Shown here one piece after another: positions 58,011 to 64,000 of a stretch of DNA of 64,000 nt. The notes below the pieces were generated by a model that did no database searches, was not told the origin of the DNA, and saw only the letters and a program-made list of their open reading frames with translations. Position numbers and translations under genes: made by a program. Numbering within the stretch: the first letter of the stretch is position 1; every line of letters starts with the position of its first letter. The DNA is from Fasciolopsis buskii (lineage: Eukaryota > Platyhelminthes > Trematoda > Plagiorchiida > Fasciolidae): NCBI GenBank assembly GCA_008360955.1, contig LUCM01009905.1, positions 324,585-388,584 on the forward strand, read 5' to 3'.

Positions 58011-58868
58011 TTATGCTGTCTTACACTAATTTTGATATCACTCTCCTTATCTAACTACTACTCTACTAACGTTATGATTTTCCTTTCCGTCGCATTGTCT
58101 GTTCATGTAAGTCTATGTGTATACATGCGAGCCTGTTCCATTTCATCCTCATTCACTCCCCACCACCATTACTTTCTCCTCCACTACCCAATGAGTGGAC
58201 ATCATCTTGCGGCAGCTCCTATCCTACCAGCAATAGGCATTGTCCTACCCATTCCATACATACACTGATCTCACACAGTTTGTGGTGTTCGTTTGATGAT
58301 TGAACACAAGTACCTGTGTGCAATTTTCACTCATCTGTTTATCTATTTGTCGTCTCCCTCAGCTCACTCCTATCCGAACTACGCGTTCTACCCAATACGG
58401 ACGTACTTAGCCTAAGAGACTATAAAACCGTCCCCATCTTTTGCACCGATTTGGCTGTTCGGTCGTGGTTCCCATTGCTAGTCTTTGTCCATTCCATTTA
58501 ATCCAACCCAACAACCAACTGTGACATATCAGTTTACGAATATTGATCGGCTTATCGCTGTTCGATACATATATTTACAAGCTGGGTTACTGTTCTTGTG
58601 ACGTCTTCTCTGAACTGGGCATGAAATTCCATCTGCCCTGTAGCCTATATCAAAAGCAGCATTCAGAATAGATACAGGACACAGAGTCTTTCAGTATCGT
58701 ATCAGAACTGCAAGCACTTCGGTTAGTCATATCGATTTTAGGTCAACTCCCCTCTACAAAATCAAATACGTACTATCAAGTAACCTATGGCCCGTCGACA
58801 CGACTCTCAATTACACCCCGCCAGCTAATCGAGTCGTACTTGGGTTATCCGAGATGTGCCCCGCTAGG
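58011..58868. other. SPTLC1 3' flank
   Basis: Presumed 3' UTR and downstream DNA. No canonical AATAAA or ATTAAA before about 58740, and no repeat recognised. Confidence 0.4.
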
Positions 58869-59366
58869 GCAAGTCCTACACCGAATACACACATTCTTCG
58901 TTGGGAAATGAAACCGAACGCGTCCACTCCAAAGTCGGCGCGTAGACAAGCTCAAATGGAAATAACCGAGGGGCATGCCACTAAGTGCCATTCTGTCGTG
59001 GGACTGTCGCGTAAACATATCAGGTTAGCCGAACCCCGAGGAATAGCTCAGACGTAAAACGAGTAGATATGCGAGTCGTTTGATCCTCGTCTGCATGGAC
59101 CAGTAGATATCGATCGGCGGTCATTTTGTTGAGATAGCAAATTGACAGAGTTGAAGACAGAATTTCGGTCGGTCAACGGAGGTTATGAACAAAGCTCCGC
59201 CACGTCAGGTATGGGAAATCGAACGGACTCATCTGTCACATTAGGATTGCATCTTGACGTGATATGACGGCTCTCGTACACTTATCATTCAACGAGCTAT
59301 ACAGAACAGCTCATCTCAGGCCGAAGACTGAATCACACCTGGAAGGTCAATGGGTCGAGATCTGAT
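58869..59366 (+). repeat. Left arm of inverted repeat beside assembly gap
   Basis: Nearly identical to the reverse complement of 60718-61223. The last 130 bases (from G59235) are the diverged 5' region of an RTE-family element. Between about 59170 and 59235 most differences from the other arm are single-base losses in homopolymers. See findings for the assembly interpretation. Confidence 0.9.
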
Positions 59367-60308
59367 NNNNNNNNNNNNNNNNNNNNNNNNNNNNNNNNNN
59401 NNNNNNNNNNNNNNNNNNNNNNNNNNNNNNNNNNNNNNNNNNNNNNNNNNNNNNNNNNNNNNNNNNNNNNNNNNNNNNNNNNNNNNNNNNNNNNNNNNNN
59501 NNNNNNNNNNNNNNNNNNNNNNNNNNNNNNNNNNNNNNNNNNNNNNNNNNNNNNNNNNNNNNNNNNNNNNNNNNNNNNNNNNNNNNNNNNNNNNNNNNNN
59601 NNNNNNNNNNNNNNNNNNNNNNNNNNNNNNNNNNNNNNNNNNNNNNNNNNNNNNNNNNNNNNNNNNNNNNNNNNNNNNNNNNNNNNNNNNNNNNNNNNNN
59701 NNNNNNNNNNNNNNNNNNNNNNNNNNNNNNNNNNNNNNNNNNNNNNNNNNNNNNNNNNNNNNNNNNNNNNNNNNNNNNNNNNNNNNNNNNNNNNNNNNNN
59801 NNNNNNNNNNNNNNNNNNNNNNNNNNNNNNNNNNNNNNNNNNNNNNNNNNNNNNNNNNNNNNNNNNNNNNNNNNNNNNNNNNNNNNNNNNNNNNNNNNNN
59901 NNNNNNNNNNNNNNNNNNNNNNNNNNNNNNNNNNNNNNNNNNNNNNNNNNNNNNNNNNNNNNNNNNNNNNNNNNNNNNNNNNNNNNNNNNNNNNNNNNNN
60001 NNNNNNNNNNNNNNNNNNNNNNNNNNNNNNNNNNNNNNNNNNNNNNNNNNNNNNNNNNNNNNNNNNNNNNNNNNNNNNNNNNNNNNNNNNNNNNNNNNNN
60101 NNNNNNNNNNNNNNNNNNNNNNNNNNNNNNNNNNNNNNNNNNNNNNNNNNNNNNNNNNNNNNNNNNNNNNNNNNNNNNNNNNNNNNNNNNNNNNNNNNNN
60201 NNNNNNNNNNNNNNNNNNNNNNNNNNNNNNNNNNNNNNNNNNNNNNNNNNNNNNNNNNNNNNNNNNNNNNNNNNNNNNNNNNNNNNNNNNNNNNNNNNNN
60301 NNNNNNNN
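59367..60308. other. Assembly gap (942 N)
   Basis: Unsequenced bases. Open frames predicted across it on both strands are artefacts. Confidence 1.
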
Positions 60309-60309
60309 A

Positions 60310-60849
60310 CAATAAAAAAACCAATACATGGCGCATCGATTTTTCGATACACTCCTTACGTCGTTTGGTCCGAAATGAATTTTGTTTTCTCAACTTATTC
60401 TGACTCAACTTCTGTTCTGGTGATTGGATCTGATACCTAACGCCTAATCTTTCAGTCAGTGAGAAAACTGCCACCATTTTCTACCAAATACTACGCACAC
60501 AGCAGATTTCAAATATCGAAAGTCTTCGCATGTCTTCTGCTTTCAACAGCAATGTTTCGGAGCCGTAGCCCAATACCGGCTCCACTGCTGCCGTGTAGAC
60601 TCAATCTTTTATAAATGATCGAGTGTCAGGAAGACGCCAATTATTCTCCCACTCGTTTTTCCCAATAATGCTTGTGGCTCAAATCAACCCCAACCAGGAG
60701 GAATAGGACAATACGTTATCAGATCTCGACCCATTGACCTTCCAGGTGTGATTCAGTCTTCGGCCTGAGATGAGCTGTTCTGTATAGCTCGTTGAATGAT
60801 AAGTGTACGAGAGCCGTCATATCACGTCAAGATGCAATCCTAATGTGAC
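60310..60849 (-). mobile_element. Older RTE derivative: 5' region fused to C-terminal domain
   Basis: Minus strand starts at 60849 with GTCACATTAGGATTGC (family 5' end, diverged). It runs through the 5' region to about 60650, then enters the C-terminal domain near RRLPDTRSFIKD and VYTAAVEPVLGYGSETLLLK (60600-60510), on to LGVRYQIQSPEQKLSQNKLR. There the sequence switches to the small repeat at 60313-60375. It resembles copy C in layout but with its own deletion point. Confidence 0.65.
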
Positions 60850-61223
60850 AGATGAGTCCGTTCGGATTTTCCCCATACCCTTGGACCGTGGCGGAGCTTT
60901 GTCATTAATCCGTTTGACCGGACCGAAAATTCTGTCTTCAACTCTGTCAATTTGCTATCTCAACAAAATGACCGCCGATCGATATCTACTGGTCCATGCA
61001 GACGAGGATCAAACGACTCGCATATCTACTCGTTTTACGTCTGAGCTATTCCTCGGGGTTCGGCTAACCTGATATGTTTACGCGACAGTCCCACGACAGA
61101 ATGGCACTTAGTGGCATGCCCCTCGGTTATTTCCATTTGAGCTTGTCTACGCGCCGACTTTGGAGTGGACGCGTTCGGTTTCATTTCCCAACGAAGAATG
61201 TGTGTATTTGGTATAGGAATTTT
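60718..61223 (-). repeat. Right arm of inverted repeat beside assembly gap
   Basis: Reverse complement of 58869-59366. About 370 bases of it (60850-61223) lie outside the RTE derivative, so the arms share ordinary flanking DNA as well as repeat. Confidence 0.9.
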
Positions 61224-62388
61224 CCCATCATTATGATTTTTCTGCGGAAGCCTGTGGGTGGTTTCCAGTTGCATACCATAGGCGGATTACCTCCAGTCTC
61301 TTGGATCCTTTGATTCCTTTCTGATCTTCGTTGCGATCAACGCCGACCCTCTCAACCGAAAGTGGCACACTTCATCTTTTTCGTGCACCTTTGAGTTTGG
61401 TGTTTAGATCACACGCGTTTCGTTATTCGACAAGGTGACATTGAACTGACAATGGCTGTTGTATCTCCTGTGGGCTACAACTTCATTTGTGAATGTCCCC
61501 ATACACTATTGTCAATATTGGCTGGTTCACAGTGTTCTCTGTAGAGTTAGTGGGAATGCGTATTGCTTACTGGCAGTAGACGCGACTGATGATTCGGGAT
61601 TGAAACAACCAGTGGTTGTGAGGATGAAAGCCGTTGTCATGGCTCGCGTTCACCCGTCAATCGCGGCCAAACGTATACCACACACATGGAGTAAGCAACA
61701 CCATTGTTGTCTTTATTTTCAAACTTACTGAAATTGAAAATGATTCTATAAAATAGACTTCCTCAATGTAGCCTTCCGGGTGGTGTGATAAATTTACCCT
61801 AGCTAACGGTCCCCGCTCGGTTGCAAACAACTCCAGTGCGCAAAGTGAAATGTGCTTTCAATCTCAGGTGGATGAATACTGCTGTGGAAGGTTTCGCATA
61901 GATGTTTAGAACCACTAGGTGAATGTGAGCACCGATTGTCAAGTGAATACCGTTGAATATGACGGCACAGGCTGAGGGAAATTGCTGATCTATGCCACCT
62001 ATCTACAACCCCAGTTACGATAGAAATTTCCGGGCTACCGTCATTTAGTTAACAACGCGCAATCAAGGAGTCACAGTAATAATTATTTACTAATTGGCTA
62101 ATAAACAAAAGAATAATACAAACCGGAGCACTAACTCTTGTCTGAAAGTGGTTATATTTGAGCCAAGATATCACGACAAATGTGAAGCGGTATCCCAGCA
62201 ACAGTTATACGGAAATCGATAGTCTCCAAATAAGGCGTTCTCTGACTTGTTAATAATGAACCCATGATCATGTTGTCGATGGTAATAGAAATGTGAGTGC
62301 ATTGATTTTATCTATTTTATCACTGTTTCAAATGCAACATCTGCGGAACGTACCTAGCTAGCACCCGGCTAATTAGACTACACTTCTG
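61224..62388. other. Intergenic, nothing recognised
   Basis: No gene, RT segment or SINE module found in this stretch. Confidence 0.4.
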
Positions 62389-62503
62389 ATTGTGAATGAT
62401 ATAATGTTAGTAACACAGCGTTGTTGGTAGATATCATTCACAATTGAAACCAATACATGGCGCATCGGTTTTTCGATACACTCCTTACATCATTTGGTCC
62501 TAA
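62389..62503. mobile_element. 115-bp insertion with 13-bp target-site duplication
   Basis: Flanked by perfect direct repeats GACTACACTTCTG (62376-62388 and 62504-62516). It begins with a hairpin of perfect 14-bp arms, ATTGTGAATGATAT and ATATCATTCACAAT (62389-62402, 62431-62444; 28-nt loop), followed by CCAATACATGGCGCATCG...TTTTTCGATACACTCCTT. That second part recurs at 60320-60373, where it interrupts the RTE C-terminal domain. No coding capacity and no Pol III boxes seen. Confidence 0.7.
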
Positions 62504-63184
62504 GACTACACTTCTGTTGCGACCACATTGCATATGACTTCCAGTTGCTCCATTCCAGTATCCGTTGATGTCTGCATGGTTGATCCCGTTGAATCTAGCG
62601 TGATCAATCAGCTGCCTTCAGGCTACCGAGGAATAAAATCCTACATGAAAATAGTTTATCTGCTTTTATTATTGGTCCACCTCGTCTGTTTTCGCTCTGT
62701 CTTGGATGACCAAATCGTCTCACTGGTTTCACATACTGGTTGATTTTATCACTTCAGACACCTGATCAGTGAACGAAAATTTGCACGGTTTGCCAGCCAA
62801 CAATGTCTGGCTGTCTAACGTGGCTTGGCCTCCAGCCCTATTACTCTCGATTCTGGACCTAAACTAGGTTTGGGTTACCTAACCCCGGTTTTGCTATTCA
62901 TCGTCGAAACCGTTTCACCAACTCCTGAACACGTTCCCTCACAGGCGCCAAATGCTGGTCCAACACAGACCGCGAAAGTGTGCCAGGGTTTAAAAGTAGG
63001 ACACACGGTAACTTAAAGAAAAGACTACAATTTACGTAATAAGTTACTTCATATTGCTGTTTGTCTCAGCCCGATGCGCTCTCTGAATAAAATTATGTAC
63101 CGTACCGTGGAAGTCGCCGGATTGGGTGAGCTAATTTATGAATACACGTAGCGCTGTTTGATGCCTTGGGATCTGACACAATCA

Positions 63185-63450
63185 TAGGCGTTGGTGACCA
63201 CGTTTAACCGTCTGTCACCAAAAGAATGAAAGGTTAGAATCTCAAATCTGCCGGTCACTTTGGTGGAAGACGGCAGCTCGCTGTCGCCCGGCTCGTTAAC
63301 ACAGCTGCCCTAATGAGATCCCATGTAGTTCTACACCAATCCAAGTCTCATGGTCTCGGTTGCCGGCTCCTCTCACTGCCTCCCGTGTAGTGGGCCCTAG
63401 TTGCTATGGGGCGTGCCCGTTCCACTACATACGCGTCGGGCATGTCAGAA
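63185..63450 (+). mobile_element. tRNA-derived SINE, most complete copy
   Basis: tRNA-like head GCGTTGGTGACCACGTTTAA with B-box relic GGTTAGAATCTC (63233-63244), then body GACGGCAGCTCGCTGTCGCC, GCTCGTTAACACAGCTGCCC, CCAAGTCTCATGGTCTCGG and TGTAGTGGGCCCTAGTTGC. It ends GGGCATGTCAGAAAAAA. It serves as the reference order for the other copies in the window. No target-site duplication confirmed. Confidence 0.75.
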
Positions 63451-63741
63451 AAAAACCAATCAGCCGAAGACAGATTGTTGGTTTACTCGTTCAAGAGAAG
63501 ACGCTGCACACTTTATGTCAGTAACCCGAAAGTACACCAAATTAACGGTTTGACACTTCTCTGCACGTGCGTATATTTACACTGAGGGATTTTTCCAGAT
63601 GTTCCTGTATTTGTTCCCCTGGTGTGCTCAAGAAATAGCTTCAGACAATAGACCCCAGCTTTGCTGTCAGAGTGGTGTTTCTCTTATCCCCGTTTTCCCT
63701 ATTTAGCAATAATACTTCCTCTATTTTAACCGTCAAATGCT

Positions 63742-63774
63742 CACACACACACGCACACACACACACACACACAC
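63742..63774. repeat. (CA)n microsatellite
   Basis: CA dinucleotide run with one G interruption (ACGC). Open frames over it are low-complexity artefacts. Confidence 0.95.
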
Positions 63775-63899
63775 ATTCTCCCTCTCGTCAAAACTGCTGT
63801 CTGTTGTTTTTTACTTCCCTTATAATTCAAACGACACTTATCACCGTTTTCAAGACAGCCATTATGACCAGCTTGGAATTTTTCAATTAAGGAAACTGG

Positions 63900-63985
63900 C
63901 CAGTTGTGGCAGGATTCGAACCCGCAATCCTCAAGTTGAAACACCGCGATGTTTATCGCTTACTCACTGTCGGCCCGTTGGCTTC
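63900..63985 (-). repeat. tRNA-like Pol III sequence (SINE head)
   Basis: The minus strand has a perfect B box, GGTTCGAATCC (63912-63922), inside a plausible T arm (GCGGG/CCTGC). An A-box-like AGTGAGTAAGCGATAAAC lies 40-50 nt upstream. An acceptor stem does not close convincingly, so I call a SINE head rather than a tRNA gene. Confidence 0.5.
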
Positions 63986-64000
63986 CTTTAGGATGGAGTA

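Noticed and set aside
59316..60477. Very long open frames on both strands
   Set aside because: They consist almost entirely of N-derived residues across the assembly gap.
63900..63985. Functional tRNA gene on the minus strand
   Set aside because: The B box and T arm are good, but I could not close an acceptor stem or define an anticodon loop; more likely a SINE head.
63672..63991. Overlapping open frames near the right edge
   Set aside because: They are translations of the (CA)n microsatellite and its flank.
1..64000. CRISPR arrays, rRNA genes, spliced-leader RNA genes
   Set aside because: No regularly spaced identical repeats, no rRNA-like blocks, and no match to the leader sequence pattern I know from flukes were seen on reading either strand.

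Overview
The window is metazoan nuclear DNA, most likely from a digenean fluke (trematode flatworm). It holds parts of two conserved eukaryotic genes with long introns. The space between and inside them is packed with RTE-like and CR1/Jockey-like non-LTR retrotransposons, a Penelope-like element and a tRNA-derived SINE family. Nothing prokaryotic is present: no operons, no CRISPR array, no phage. The fluke assignment is an inference from the flavour of the RT families and the gene structure, and it cannot be fixed to species here.

Layout. Positions 174-11506 (minus) carry the first three coding exons of EIF3H (translation initiation factor 3 subunit h); the gene runs off the left edge. Its introns hold minus-strand RTE remnants (about 3060-6560 and 8790-9400) and SINEs. 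From 11.5 to 34.7 kb lies an intergenic region of nested repeats: a decayed LINE (15.4-16.4 kb), a nearly full-length but broken CR1-like LINE (17.2-23.1 kb), a 2.2-kb RTE derivative (25554-27781), a 398-bp inverted derivative (28236-28633), several RTE fragments (28.8-32.6 kb) and a Penelope-like RT (33.1-34.1 kb). Positions 34748-58010 (plus) carry the complete SPTLC1 gene (serine palmitoyltransferase subunit 1), four coding exons in a consistent frame giving about 490 residues. Its 7.1, 8.3 and 6.4 kb introns contain a near-identical second copy of the 2.2-kb derivative (37081-38950), an RTE copy (43.6-45.5 kb) and a 994-bp RTE derivative inserted with a target-site duplication into another LINE. 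The right end (58-64 kb) has no recognised gene. It holds a 942-base assembly gap between inverted arms, a 115-bp insertion with a 13-bp target-site duplication, and a SINE.

The two genes are divergently oriented with about 23 kb between their start codons. EIF3H acts in cytosolic translation initiation and SPTLC1 in the first step of sphingolipid synthesis at the ER; nothing suggests a shared function.

The most interesting signal is an RTE-derived family whose copies share an identical 5' terminus (GTCACA...) and a common (ATG)n 3' tail but have different internal deletions (2.2 kb, 1.0 kb, 0.4 kb). The first ~85 nt fold by eye into a double-pseudoknot layout resembling HDV-like self-cleaving ribozymes. 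The predicted cleavage point coincides exactly with the element's 5' end as fixed independently by a 9-bp target-site duplication.
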